A stretch of 64,000 nt of DNA from Dichotomicrobium thermohalophilum. GTDB taxonomy: Bacteria > Pseudomonadota > Alphaproteobacteria > Rhizobiales > Rhodomicrobiaceae. The stretch spans positions 892,501-956,500 of the forward strand of contig NZ_QXDF01000001.1 in assembly GCF_003550175.1 (NCBI RefSeq), read 5' to 3'. Under the pieces are notes generated by a model. That model was given only the letters and a program-made list of their open reading frames with translations, made no database searches and was not told the origin of the DNA. Of this stretch, positions 17,124-27,228 are shown piece after piece. Each line of letters begins with the position of its first letter. The first letter of the stretch is position 1. The translations under genes and the position numbers were made by a program.

Positions 17124-18380
17124 ATGACGCACTTTTTCGGACGCGCTCTCGCGGGACTGGTCGCCATTGTCATCCTTGCAGGCGGCATTCTGGCACTTTC
17201 GCTCTATCTGTCGGGCCAGCCGCTCTTCGGTATGCTCGCCGGGACTGGGTTGCCGGACCAGGTCCGCCAGCTTTTTCGCTCGAAAGAATCGGCCAACCAG
17301 CAGCCGGCTCAGGCGGAGCGCCAGGCGGTCCCCGTGCGAATCGCGCACATCCGACGTGAGGCGGTCCCGGTCGCGCTCTCGTTCAGCGGGCGGCTTCTCG
17401 CGCGGCGCGAGGTCGAGGTGCGCGCCCGGGTCACGGGCTATGTGTCCGAGGTCACCTTCAAGGAAGGCGAGATTGTCGAGAAGGGCGAAGTTCTCTACCG
17501 CATCGACCCCCGCACGTTCGAGGCGCGCTTGAAGGAGCTGCAAGGGGCATTGCAGGGCGCGAAAGCGAACCTGGCCTTTCTTCAACGCGAGACGGAACGC
17601 ATAGCCAATCTCGAGGAAAAGGAGTACGCGGAAACCAGCCGGCTGGACGAGCTGAGAAGCCAGCGCGATCAGGCTGCCGCCCGGATCGAGGAACTGCAAG
17701 GGCGGCTCCGTCAGGCGCAGCTCGACCTTGAATTCGCCAGTGTCGAAGCGCCGTTCGCCGGGAAGATCGGCTTTTCCGACGTCGACGAGGGCGATCTGGT
17801 CGTTCAAGGTCAGACCACCCTGACCACACTGGTGGACTTTCATCCCATCGAGATCGAGTTCCGCCCGAACGCGGACCAACTCGCGCGAATGAAGGATGCC
17901 CGCGCCCGATTGGGTCATCCGCTGCGCCTGACGGTCTCGCCAGACGGTCGTGATACCACGGTTTCAGGGGAGGTCACCGCACTCGGGCCGGCGGTGCAGA
18001 ACGCGACCAACACGGTCCGCGTCCGCGGCGAGGTGCCTAACCCTGACCAGACGCTGGTGCCCGGTCAATTCGCCCGCGTGCGAGTGCAGCTTGGCACGCA
18101 GCCAAGCCTGATGGCACCGACCGCGGCGCTCATTACCCAGCAGAACAAGCGCGCCCTCTACGTCATCAGCGCGGACAATACCGTGGAGATCGTTCCGGTC
18201 GAAATCGGCCAGACCGTTGGCAAGCGGGTGGTTGTTCAGGGCGATCTTGCCGAGGGCGATCGGGTCGTTGCCGGGAATCTGCAGTCCGTGCGGTCCGGCA
18301 GGCCCGTCCGGGTCATCGCGGAACAGGGCGAGGAAAACGGCGATCGCCGACGCGGCGGGGCGAAAGGACGCATGAATTGA
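17124..18380 (+). CDS. RND efflux periplasmic adaptor (membrane fusion protein)
   Basis: 418 residues from the ATG at 17124 (GAGG upstream). An N-terminal membrane anchor (LVAIVILAGGILALSLYL) is followed by the lipoyl domain half (ALSFSGRLLARREVEVRARVTGYV), an alpha-helical hairpin of coiled-coil character (residues about 140-195, rich in Glu, Arg and Gln), the second lipoyl half (VEAPFAGKIGFSDVDEGDLV) and beta-barrel and membrane-proximal domains. The adaptor links the inner-membrane RND pump to an outer-membrane channel. Its stop overlaps the start of the pump gene by 4 nt, so the two are one operon. No outer-membrane factor gene is nearby. Confidence 0.9.
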   Translation: MTHFFGRALAGLVAIVILAGGILALSLYLSGQPLFGMLAGTGLPDQVRQLFRSKESANQQPAQAERQAVPVRIAHIRREAVPVALSFSGRLLARREVEVRARVTGYVSEVTFKEGEIVEKGEVLYRIDPRTFEARLKELQGALQGAKANLAFLQRETERIANLEEKEYAETSRLDELRSQRDQAAARIEELQGRLRQAQLDLEFASVEAPFAGKIGFSDVDEGDLVVQGQTTLTTLVDFHPIEIEFRPNADQLARMKDARARLGHPLRLTVSPDGRDTTVSGEVTALGPAVQNATNTVRVRGEVPNPDQTLVPGQFARVRVQLGTQPSLMAPTAALITQQNKRALYVISADNTVEIVPVEIGQTVGKRVVVQGDLAEGDRVVAGNLQSVRSGRPVRVIAEQGEENGDRRRGGAKGRMN

Positions 18381-21300
18381 TCCATTTCTTCATCAGTCGG
18401 CCGATCTTCGCGTCCGTTATTGCGCTGATCCTGGTGATCTTCGGCGGCGTTGCGCTGCTGGTTCTGCCCGTCTCGCGCTATCCCAACGTGATCCCGCCGC
18501 AGGTGCGCACCACGGCCACCTTCACCGGAGGCGATGCTGCCACGGTGGCCGATACGGTCGCCACGCCGCTGGAACAGGCGATCAACGGCGTCGACAACCT
18601 GATCTATATCCAGTCCACCAGCAGCAACGATGGCGTCGCCACGGTATCGGCCACCTTCGCCGTCGGGACCGACCCGGACATCGCCTCCGTCGACGTGCTG
18701 ACAGAGGTGAACGAGGCGCGCCCGCAGCTTCCGCCAGCAGCGCGCGATCGCGGCATCACGATCGAGACGGCCTCGCCGCAAATCACGGCCGTGATTAGTC
18801 TTGTCGGGCAAACGGAGCGCTTCGACGAGCTGTTCCTCTCGAACTACGCGACCATCAACATCGTCGATCGAATCCGCCGGCTGGAGGGCGTGGGCCGGGT
18901 GGTGAATTTCACGCGCCGCGATTATGCCATGCGCATCTGGCTGGACCCGGCCAAGCTCGACTATTTCAAGCTCGACCCCGTCGATGTCATCACTGCCATC
19001 CGCGAGCAGAACGCACCTTTCGCCGGCGGCGCGATCGGCGCGGAGCCCGCGCCGGAGGGGCAGGATTTCTCCTACACCGTCAGCACGAAGGGCCGGCTGG
19101 AAACGGCGGAGCAGTTCAAGGAGATCGTGCTGAGGGCGCGACCGGACGGAACGGTCGTGACCGTTGGCGATGTCGCCCGCGTGGAACTCGGCGCCGAGAG
19201 CTATGGCAGCGCGGCGCATTACTCGGGCAACACGGCGGCCCAGATCGGCATCTTCCAGGCCCCGGACGCCAACGCGCTGGAACTGCTGAGCGCGATCAAC
19301 GCGGAAATGGAGGAGATTTCCCAGCGGTTCCCTGACGGCATCCGCTACGAGATCGGCTTCGATACCTCACGCTTCGTGACTGCTGCGGTGCAGGAGGTCG
19401 TGAAGACGCTCGGCTTCGCCATCCTGCTTGTTGTGCTCGTCGTGTTCGTCTTCCTGCAGAAGTGGCGGGCGACGATGATCCCCTCGCTCGTCATCCCCAT
19501 CGCGCTGATGGGCAGCTTCGGGTTGATGTATCTCCTCGGCTTTTCGGTGAACCAGCTTACGCTGCTCGGGCTGATCCTGGCGGTTGGACTGGTGGTCGAC
19601 GACGCGATCGTGGTGGTCGAAAACGTCAATCGCCACCTCTCAGAAGGCGAGGCGCGCGAGACGGCGACGCGATCGGCCATGTCGGAGGTGATCGGACCGA
19701 TCATCGCGACCACCGCCGTGCTGTTCGCGCTGTTCGTGCCGGTGGCGTTCATTCCGGGGATCAGTGGGCTGCTCTACAACCAGTTTTCGCTGACCGTGGC
19801 GATTGCCGTGGGGCTGTCCACCCTGATGTCGCTCACGCTCACGCCTGCGCTTTCGCGCGTTATCCTCAAGCCCGCCACCGAAGAGCCGGCGTTGCCGTTC
19901 CGCTGGTTCAACCGCGGCTTCGACGCCATCCGGACGGGCTATGTCTGGCTGTTGCGGTGGCTCCTGCGGCTCAGTTGGCTGGTGTTCGCGGCGTTCATTG
20001 CCATCGTCGCCGTGACGGTCGTGCTGTTCGTCAACCGGCCCACCGGCTTCGTGCCCTCGGAGGACCAAGGCTATTTCATCGTCAACGTTCAGTTGCCCGA
20101 GGCAGCCTCGTTCCAGCGCACGCGCGACGTCGTCTTTGACATCGAGGATACGATTCAGGGGGTCACGGGCGTGCGCGATGTGGTGGCGATCGCCGGGAGC
20201 AGTTTCGTCGGCAATGTTAACGCTCCGAATTTCGGCTTCCTTATCCCGATCCTGGAAAGCTGGACCGACCGTCCGCCAGACCAGAACGTCAATGCGATTA
20301 TCGCCGATCTTCGCAAGCAATTCGCGGGCTATCAGGACGCGCAGGTGCAGATTTTCAACGCGCCGCCGATCCCCGGCGTCGGCTCCACCGGCGGTGTCCG
20401 GCTACAGTTGCAGGGGCTGGAGTATCAGGATCCGAAAGTCATGGCCGCGCAGGCTCAGAGCTTCATCGACGCGCTCAACGAGCGTCCCGAGGTCGGCCGC
20501 GCCTTCACGACGTTTAGCGCCGGGGTTCCGCAGATCGACTTTACCGTGAACCGCGAACGCGCGGAGCAGGCGGGTGTGCCCATCGGCCGGCTGTTCAACA
20601 CTTCGCAGGCTTTCCTCGGCTCGACCTTCGTGAACGAGTTTAACAAGTTTGGCCAGACCTACCGCGTCTTCGTGCAGGCCGATACGGAAGCACGCGATTC
20701 GCTCGCCGACATCGCTATGCTGAAGGTGCGGAATGCCAGCAACGACATGGTCCCGCTGGAAACGCTCATTGACGCGGAATACACCACCGGTCCGCAGGCC
20801 GTGTCGCGCTATAACCTTTATCCGGCTGTGGAAATTCAGGCGCAGCCCGCGCCCGGCATCAGCTCCGGCGAGTTGGTGGCGGGCGTGGAAGAAACCGCGG
20901 CCGAGAACCTGCCCGGCGCTTTCGGTTATGAGTGGACCGGCGCGGTGTTCCAGCAGAAGCAGGCCGCCGGCTGGTCGCCTATCATCTTCACACTGGCGGT
21001 GCTGCTGGTGTTCCTCGTGCTCGGCGCGCAGTTCGAGAGCCTGTCTTTGCCCTTCGTGGTCGTGCTGGCTGTGCCCTTCGCGGCGTTCGGCGCCATTTCC
21101 GGGCTGGCGATCGCCGGACTGGACCTCGACATCTTTGGGCAGATCGGCCTGCTGATGCTTGTGGGCCTGAGCGCCAAGAACGCCATTCTGATCGTGCAGT
21201 TCGCACGCGCCCAAAAAGGTGAAGCCATGGGCTCGGTCGATGCGGTCATCGAGGCGGCCCGCCTGCGCCTGCGGCCGATCCTGATGACGGCGCTGTCGTT

Positions 21301-21499
21301 CATCCTCGGGGTGATGCCGCTGATTATCTCCACTGGCGCCGGGGCCAATGCGCGCATCTCGCTGGGCGTCACCGTGGTCAGTGGGATGCTGGCGGCAACC
21401 ATCCTGTCGCTCTTGATGGTCCCCGTGATCTACGTGCTGATCGAGCGGCTGCGCGCCTCTTTTGCTCGCCGCAAAGGCGAGGCCGCAGCGCAGGCTTGA
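18377..21499 (+). CDS. RND family efflux pump, HAE1 type (AcrB-like)
   Basis: 1040 residues starting at TTG 18377 within the overlap TTGA. The N-terminus MIHFFISRPIFASVIALILVI is the usual RND helix 1. Twelve membrane helices in two halves surround two large periplasmic loops. Helix 4 has GLVVDDAIVVVENV with the proton-relay Asp pair. Helix 10 keeps the Lys in GLSAKNAILIV, also part of the relay, and RPILMTALSFILGVMPL follows. With the adaptor upstream it exports hydrophobic compounds by proton antiport. The Asp-Asp/Lys set points to the HAE1 (drug) branch and not to metal-specific HME pumps. Confidence 0.95.
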   Translation: MIHFFISRPIFASVIALILVIFGGVALLVLPVSRYPNVIPPQVRTTATFTGGDAATVADTVATPLEQAINGVDNLIYIQSTSSNDGVATVSATFAVGTDPDIASVDVLTEVNEARPQLPPAARDRGITIETASPQITAVISLVGQTERFDELFLSNYATINIVDRIRRLEGVGRVVNFTRRDYAMRIWLDPAKLDYFKLDPVDVITAIREQNAPFAGGAIGAEPAPEGQDFSYTVSTKGRLETAEQFKEIVLRARPDGTVVTVGDVARVELGAESYGSAAHYSGNTAAQIGIFQAPDANALELLSAINAEMEEISQRFPDGIRYEIGFDTSRFVTAAVQEVVKTLGFAILLVVLVVFVFLQKWRATMIPSLVIPIALMGSFGLMYLLGFSVNQLTLLGLILAVGLVVDDAIVVVENVNRHLSEGEARETATRSAMSEVIGPIIATTAVLFALFVPVAFIPGISGLLYNQFSLTVAIAVGLSTLMSLTLTPALSRVILKPATEEPALPFRWFNRGFDAIRTGYVWLLRWLLRLSWLVFAAFIAIVAVTVVLFVNRPTGFVPSEDQGYFIVNVQLPEAASFQRTRDVVFDIEDTIQGVTGVRDVVAIAGSSFVGNVNAPNFGFLIPILESWTDRPPDQNVNAIIADLRKQFAGYQDAQVQIFNAPPIPGVGSTGGVRLQLQGLEYQDPKVMAAQAQSFIDALNERPEVGRAFTTFSAGVPQIDFTVNRERAEQAGVPIGRLFNTSQAFLGSTFVNEFNKFGQTYRVFVQADTEARDSLADIAMLKVRNASNDMVPLETLIDAEYTTGPQAVSRYNLYPAVEIQAQPAPGISSGELVAGVEETAAENLPGAFGYEWTGAVFQQKQAAGWSPIIFTLAVLLVFLVLGAQFESLSLPFVVVLAVPFAAFGAISGLAIAGLDLDIFGQIGLLMLVGLSAKNAILIVQFARAQKGEAMGSVDAVIEAARLRLRPILMTALSFILGVMPLIISTGAGANARISLGVTVVSGMLAATILSLLMVPVIYVLIERLRASFARRKGEAAAQA

Positions 21500-21512
21500 T
21501 CGGTGGGCGTGG

Positions 21513-22615
21513 TCAGCGGATCCAAGGGCCCGGCGTCGACACCGCGCAGATATCCACCCGCGTCTCATTAATCGTCGGCGCCTGTCCGATCTCCGCAGGA
21601 CGATGACGCACCAGACTGTTGACCGTCGCTCCACCCACGTGCTTGCGCCAGAAGCCGCGGGTTATGACGAGCACGCCTGCGAGCGTGTCATCCGTGATGA
21701 ACGCCTTGGCCTCGACCGCGCCCTGATCATTGAATACGCACACGGGGTCGCCGTCCGAAATGCCTTTTCGCTGAGCATCCTCCGGGTGAACCCACACGCG
21801 CTGTTCCGCGAAGCCTTCAGGCTTCGTTGTCATGTTGGCGTACCCGGAATTGAGGAAGTGATGCGTTTTCGGTGAGACCAGCACGAACGGTTCCTTTTCG
21901 GCCTGCGCCTCCGGCCGATAGCCCGGCAGCGGATCGACTGCGCCGCCGGTGTCACTGCCGGAATAACCCTGCCGATATACCTCCAGCAAGCGCCCGCCCT
22001 CATGCGCAACGGCGCTGGCCAGTTCGCATTTGCCCGAGGGCGTGGGGAAGTTGCCTTCGGCATGCGGGCGACGCTCATTGGGCGCACCAACGTTCAGCCG
22101 CGCATAGCCGTCCCGTTCGAGCCGATCCAGGTCGATGCCAGCGACATTCTCCGCTTCCCAGTCGACGGCTTCGCGGGTGAGCGTTTCGTCGCTGCGCTGC
22201 AGGGCGGGGTCATCAAGGCCCATGCGCCGCGCGAGCCGGCGGAACAGTTCGGTGTTGGAAACTGCCTCGCCGCGCGGCGGGATCGCCGGGTTGTTGATCT
22301 GCATGTTGAAGTGGCCCCAGCTATACATGAGGTCGAGCTGTTCGAGCTGGCTGGTGGCCGGGAGAATGATGTCCGCGTAGTCTGTGGTGTCGGTCGGGAA
22401 GATCTCGCTGACGATCGTGAAAAGGTCCTCGCGCTTCAGGCCGCGGACGAGCCCTTCCTGATCGGCGGAGGCCGTAACGGGGTTGCAATTGTAGACGAAC
22501 AGCGCCTTGATCGGCGGCGACAGGTCGGGTTTGAGCGCCTCGGCAAGCCCGAAGAGGTTGCGGACTTCGTCGTCGCCGAGATGGAACGACAGGGATTTCA
22601 CGGTCCCAATGCCGC
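21513..22615 (-). pseudogene. Molybdopterin oxidoreductase, 3' remnant (5' half lost)
   Basis: About 367 codons encode the C-terminal half of a DMSO-reductase-family molybdopterin oxidoreductase: IKALFVYNCNPV, DLFTIVSEIFPTDTTDYADI with LPATSQLE, NTELFRRLARRMG, then the dinucleotide-binding domain (VLVSPKTHHFLNSGYANM, VWVHPEDAQRKGISDGD). Family members are normally about 700 residues, with an N-terminal Fe-S or Mo-binding part that is absent. Upstream of about 22615 the frame stays open but is only the antisense of the ROK gene. The remnant starts exactly where the ROK remnant begins on the other strand, so a deletion, inversion or assembly join removed both 5' ends. Confidence 0.8.
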
Positions 22616-23429
22616 CAAGCGGCTTAGTGGCGTGTCGATTTCCGTCGCCGGTGCGGTCGACAGCCGTAACCGGGCCATTCTCTCCGCGCCACTTATCCGC
22701 TGGGATCGCGATGCTTTCGGTGGACGCATCGAGCAGGCGCTCAGTTGCCCTGTCGTCCTTGATAATGTCGCCAATGTCCTGCACCTCGCTGAACTGCGTT
22801 ACGGCGAACGCGGGCCAGCTCGCAACAGCCTTCTCATTCACGGCGCTAGCGGCTTGGGTGCGAGTCTCCTGGTCAACGGTGCCCTGTCGCGCGGATCGGG
22901 CAACGAAGGCGCGATCAACCAGATGCTGGTGGACACGCCGGAAGGGGACCAGCAGGACTACGTGAGGCTGAGCGACCGCGTCAGCGGCGAGCACATCCTG
23001 CAACGGATCGAGCGCCTCGCGCCCGATAAAGCATCCGACTGGCCTGAAGGTTCTTTCCGTGCACGTCTGCTGCAGGCCGTCAAGGAAGCCAACGCAGGCA
23101 ACACAGGGATTGCGGAGGTCTTCCACGACAGCGGCCGCCAGCTCGGCGTTGCGGTCGGCGCTATCGCCGCTGTGGTTCAGCCTGAGCGCCTGATCCTGGC
23201 CGGACCACTGTCGAAAGCCGGCGCATTCGCGCGAGGCGCAGAAGAAACCTTCCGCATGTCATTCTGCAACCTGTTTGGCGCAGGACCCGTGACCCATATC
23301 GCCGAGATCAGCTACCACCGCGCGACCGAACTGGTGGGGCTGGAAGCATTTCTCCTGGGTTCGGCGCGCGACGGTGTCGAGGGACTGACCCAGATCGCCC
23401 CGACCAATGTGTCATCGGCCGACTCTTGA
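22616..23429 (+). pseudogene. ROK-family protein, 3' remnant (5' part lost)
   Basis: About 270 codons of a ROK (repressor/ORF/kinase) protein. Visible are RLSGVSISVAGAVDSRNRAI (sugar-kinase-like strand), PVVLDNVANVLHLAELRYG, LLIHGASGLGASLLVNGAL and a C-terminal GVAVGAIAAVVQPERLILAGPL. Complete ROK proteins are about 300-400 residues; the N-terminal helix-turn-helix or first ATP-binding strand is missing. The metal-binding Cys cluster of ROK proteins is not seen. The frame remains open to the left, but that sequence is antisense to the molybdopterin gene remnant. No start codon with a ribosome binding site is seen at the join, so it is probably not expressed. Confidence 0.75.
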
Positions 23430-23587
23430 AGATAGTCCGCGTGGACAAGGCCGAGCCGGACACCGGATGGTGCCTTCGGAAAACGAACAGCGCCATTTTG
23501 CGTTTGCCGCATTGATCCTCTATGCAGGAGCCTTGCGCTGGCCACACACGGCGGCGCACCGGATTGACGCACAAAGGTGAGACATTC

Positions 23588-25405
23588 ATGCCGCGCTTGC
23601 TGGGCAAGGAATGGTGGGCGGCCCGGATCGCCAACTGGCTTGAGCAGATACGCCAGGGCGACGTGGAGCTGTTTCTCCAGATCTTCCGGGAGTATTTTCA
23701 CCGCTTCTGGCGGCGCTACATCGTCATCTTCATCCTGATCGGCATCGCCTCGGGCGCCACGGCCGTCACGGCCTGGCTGGTCAAGGACATCGTCAACAGC
23801 GTGTTCGTCGACCGCAACGCCGACCTGCTGATCCCGCTGGTGGTGATGGTGCTAGCGATCTTCCTGGCGAAGGGCCTCAGCACTTATTTCCAGACGGTTC
23901 TCTCCCAGCGCATTTCCAACGCGATGGTGGCCGACATTCAGAAGCGGCTGATGAACCACGTGCTCACGCAGCGGCTCGACTTCTTCAGCCAGAACGGCTC
24001 TGACGAACTGTTGATGCGCTTCAACCAGGGGGCACAGGCCTTCAACCAGATCCTGAACCTGGTGCTCGTCAACGGATTGCGGGACGTGATGACGCTCGCC
24101 GCTCTTGTTGCGGTGATGGTGATACAGGACCCCGTTCTCACACTTGTGAGTTTCACGGTGGCGCCCGTCGTGTTCTACGGCGTTTCGGTCCTCGTGAAGA
24201 AACTGAAAGACCTCTCTCGGGAAGAACTTGCGGGCTTTTCCGATCTGAATCGGCTGGTGCGCGAGACGGTCCAGGGCATACCGGTTATCAAAGCGTACAA
24301 TCTGGAACGGGCACAGCGCGACGATTCCCAAGAGGTCATCGAGCGCATTCAGGACCGCCGCGACCGCATGGCGGCATTGCAGGCCGCGCCGATCCCGCTG
24401 CTCGACACCGTCGGCGGCATCGCGGTGTCCCTGGCCATCCTCTATGCCGGGTTTCGGATGATCTCGGGCGCGTATGACGCCGGCACATTCATGTCGTTTC
24501 TGACGGCCCTGCTGCTGGCGGCCGATCCCGCGCGCCGGCTCAGCCAGATGCGGGTCAAGCTCCGCCGGTCGTTCATGGGCGTGCAGATGGTCTTCGACCT
24601 GCTCAACAACGATGACAGCGAGCCGAGCGGCACGCGGGAGCTTCCCGGCCCGGTCATGGGCGAGGGGCAAGCTACGGCGCCGGCGATCGCCTTCCGCGGC
24701 ATCGAATTCTCCTACGACAAGGAAAAGCCGATCCTGACAGGCCTCGATCTGGAGATCGCGCCGGGCGAGATGGTCGCGCTCGTCGGGCCGTCAGGCGCGG
24801 GCAAATCGACGCTGTTCAAGCTGCTGCTCAAGTTCCATGCGCCAGATGCCGGGCGGGTCGAGCTGTTCGGCAATGACGTTGCCGAACTGGACAACGCCGC
24901 GCTGCGCGGCGCCATCTCCTTTGTCGGCCAGTCGAACTTCATATTTGCCGGCTCGATCCGCGACAATCTGAGCTTGCGCAACGCGACGGTCAGCCAGGAC
25001 CAGATCGAGGCCGCCTGCCGCGCGGTAGGCCTGCATGACGATATCGCCGCGCTGCCGAAGGGCTATGACACCGACGTCGGCGAACTGGGTACGATGATCT
25101 CGGGCGGGCAAGCCCAGCGGCTGAACATGGCGCGGGCGATCATCAAGGACGCGCCGATTCTGCTGCTCGACGAGGTAACCTCGGCGCTCGATGCGGAAAA
25201 CGAGCAGCTCATCAAGGACTACATCCGCGCGCAGGCACAGCACAAGACCGTGCTGGTGATCGCGCATCGCCTGTCGACGGTGAAGGAGGCGGACCGCATT
25301 GCGCTGGTTCAGGACGGCCGGATCGCTGCCCAGGGCCGCCACGACGAGCTTGCCGCGACCAATTCCTACTACGAGAAGATCGTCGCGCTGCAGTTCGCGG
25401 CCTAG
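23588..25405 (+). CDS. ABC transporter, fused permease and ATPase (MsbA-like exporter)
   Basis: 605 residues from the ATG at 23588 (AAAGGTGAG upstream). Residues about 35-330 form a six-helix exporter domain. The ATPase domain has Walker A LVGPSGAGKST, Q-loop FVGQSNFIF, signature MISGGQAQR (Ile for the usual Leu), Walker B ILLLDEVTSALD and the H-loop VIAHRLSTV. Half-transporters of this layout work as homodimers and flip lipids, lipid-linked glycans or peptides across the inner membrane. The gene stands alone, and the broken ROK and DUF1989 genes beside it give no clue to the substrate. An MsbA-like lipid flippase is the best general guess. Confidence 0.9.
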   Translation: MPRLLGKEWWAARIANWLEQIRQGDVELFLQIFREYFHRFWRRYIVIFILIGIASGATAVTAWLVKDIVNSVFVDRNADLLIPLVVMVLAIFLAKGLSTYFQTVLSQRISNAMVADIQKRLMNHVLTQRLDFFSQNGSDELLMRFNQGAQAFNQILNLVLVNGLRDVMTLAALVAVMVIQDPVLTLVSFTVAPVVFYGVSVLVKKLKDLSREELAGFSDLNRLVRETVQGIPVIKAYNLERAQRDDSQEVIERIQDRRDRMAALQAAPIPLLDTVGGIAVSLAILYAGFRMISGAYDAGTFMSFLTALLLAADPARRLSQMRVKLRRSFMGVQMVFDLLNNDDSEPSGTRELPGPVMGEGQATAPAIAFRGIEFSYDKEKPILTGLDLEIAPGEMVALVGPSGAGKSTLFKLLLKFHAPDAGRVELFGNDVAELDNAALRGAISFVGQSNFIFAGSIRDNLSLRNATVSQDQIEAACRAVGLHDDIAALPKGYDTDVGELGTMISGGQAQRLNMARAIIKDAPILLLDEVTSALDAENEQLIKDYIRAQAQHKTVLVIAHRLSTVKEADRIALVQDGRIAAQGRHDELAATNSYYEKIVALQFAA

Positions 25406-25718
25406 GCTCGCCGCTCTCGCCGGTTCGCCCGCCTCTCGCCGGCGCTAACTGCTTTTTGAGGCGAAATCAGCAAGAAATGATGCTGCGCGGGTGGAGATTC
25501 CATTTGCCAAGCAGCCGTTCTGGTAGAAAGCCCGCGCCGGACTGGCGCGTCTCCTGCTCGGCACTGACGGAGCGGGTGCCCGTTGATGGAGGGATAGGCG
25601 TTGGGATAATGACCAGCACGGGCTCCGCTCCGCCTGAATTGGCGCACCGCGAGCATTCCCGCCCCCTGCGCAATGCATAGGGATATCTCAACGTACAACG
25701 TGGCAGTGAGGATTCCTC
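25406..25718. other. Intergenic region, nothing recognised
   Basis: About 310 nt between two convergent genes. The open frames here have no ribosome binding site or recognisable product, and no strong terminator was found. Confidence 0.4.
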
Positions 25719-26396
25719 TCAGGCCGGCGGATAAACCAGCAGGCGGATCGCAGTCGGCTTGAAGGCGTTGCACGGGTTGTTGACCTGAGGACAATTGGAG
25801 ATCACCGCGAGCACGTCGCGCTCGGCGCGCAAATCAATGTAATCGCCGGGCTGCGAGCGGCCATAAGCGACGCCGCATTCGGCATCCTGCGAGACCGGCA
25901 CCTCCATGAAGAAGTTGACGTTCGGAACGATGTCCCGCCGGCCCATGCCGTATGCCGCCAGCGCTGCCAGGAAATTCTCGCGGCAGCCCGGTGCATTGTC
26001 GACACCGTACAGCATCTTGTTGCTCGGCGCGCTGCAGCACCCGCCAATCGTATCGTGGCCAACAAAGCTGTCCTCGATGATCGTGAACAGGGGACGGCCG
26101 AGGTCTGAGAACAGGCTGTGGCCTGTTGTCAGCTTGATCGTCCCGGCAGCCTTGAGCGTGTTGGGCGCGTGGTATCGCTCCTCGCGGTCGGCGTCGGCGT
26201 AGCAGAGGAAATCGACCGCCTGGCTGCCTTCAAGATCGACAATCCGCAAGACGTGGTCGCGCGGCATCACGCTTGACCATGGCCGGCCCGGAGCGATGAC
26301 TTCGTCGGATAGAGGCGTGCCGCGATCAGAAGGCTTAGGGGCCACAGATGATGCCTTTGTAATTAGAGTGGTCCGTGCAGCGCGACAATAACGCAT
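25719..26396 (-). CDS. DUF1989 / urea carboxylase-associated family protein
   Basis: About 225 residues from an ATG at 26396. The start is uncertain; the conserved part begins near VIAPGRPWSSVM. Family motifs are HVLRIVDLEGSQAVDFLCYADAD, TIKLTTGHSLFSDLGRPLFTI, GHDTIGGCCS, NFLAALAAYGMGRRDIVPNVNFFMEVPV and a closing CNAFKPTAIRLLVY. These proteins often lie beside urea carboxylase/allophanate hydrolase or amino-acid catabolism genes; guanidine-related roles have been discussed for the operon. Here no such genes are near and the flanks contain broken genes, so it may be a leftover of a lost operon. Confidence 0.75.
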   Translation of the reverse strand: MRYCRAARTTLITKASSVAPKPSDRGTPLSDEVIAPGRPWSSVMPRDHVLRIVDLEGSQAVDFLCYADADREERYHAPNTLKAAGTIKLTTGHSLFSDLGRPLFTIIEDSFVGHDTIGGCCSAPSNKMLYGVDNAPGCRENFLAALAAYGMGRRDIVPNVNFFMEVPVSQDAECGVAYGRSQPGDYIDLRAERDVLAVISNCPQVNNPCNAFKPTAIRLLVYPPA

Positions 26397-27228
26397 CCAA
26401 AAGATAACACCACCAAAAGAGTCTATCAGCCGGAGTGGCCGACGTGTCATGCCAGCGCCAGCGGGTGCATCAAATCGCGCCTCGCACCAGCGTTCAATCC
26501 ACTGGGACCACAAGGCAGCCGGCCAAGCCGGGCGTGCGCGTCATTGCGTCTCGCCAGCCAGAGCCACGCCTTTGGCCCATGACCCAACCTTGATCCATGC
26601 CGGGCGGCGAGGGACCATGCGCAACTTAAGCCGGTAACGCGTGAGCCGATTTTGGCGAGATCGGCAGTGACATCGGCTGCTCACCCACAAGCTGCTGTAT
26701 CTGGAGAACCGACTTCGGAAATCAGCCATCTCAAAACGGTTCAGTCTCTGGCGGCCCGCACTGAAGTAATTATGCCGCCGCGACAGGACGTCAGGGCCAA
26801 GGGTGGACGTCTTAGGCCACCAAAGCGACGTCGTGAAGCCTTTCAGGCGTGCAACCGCGTCGTCCGGGCTCACCAACCAGCGGACAGGTCTGGCGCGGTT
26901 TCCCCAGGCCCGGTTCGGCACCCGAGCGAAAGCTCAGCGCAGCGGGACGCTCGCAAGGTGTCCTGCCTGGGCAGGAAGCTCTCCGTTTCCAGCAAGGCGC
27001 AGCATGTGCCACGCCAGTACTTGATTGCTGGCCAGGACCGGCTTTCCGGCGCAAGCGTGGATGGGTCATGCACCGGCGTCGGCGCGCAGTTGGGCCATGG
27101 GGTGTTTTCCGCCATGACGCTGGAACGACCCTCGTCCCGGCCAGGTTGCCAGGCCCCGCCAGGGTGTGGCAGGTCCGGACAGCAGTTGATAGGGGGCGTG
27201 GGGATGTGCATCGCGTGGGTCCAAGCTC
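26397..27228. other. Gene-poor stretch beside gene remnants
   Basis: About 830 nt with overlapping open frames on both strands but none recognisable and none with a good ribosome binding site. It separates DUF1989 from the truncated M20 gene and probably holds decayed sequence. Confidence 0.4.

Noticed and set aside
19367-21634. Minus-strand frames rich in His, Asp and Arg opposite the RND pump
   Set aside because: Composition is typical of antisense to membrane protein genes; no domain is present.
22002-22615. Leftward open extension of the ROK frame
   Set aside because: It is the antisense of the molybdopterin oxidoreductase remnant, whose domain motifs are clear on the other strand.
22616-23126. 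Upstream extension of the molybdopterin frame
   Set aside because: It is antisense to the ROK domain and has no oxidoreductase motifs.
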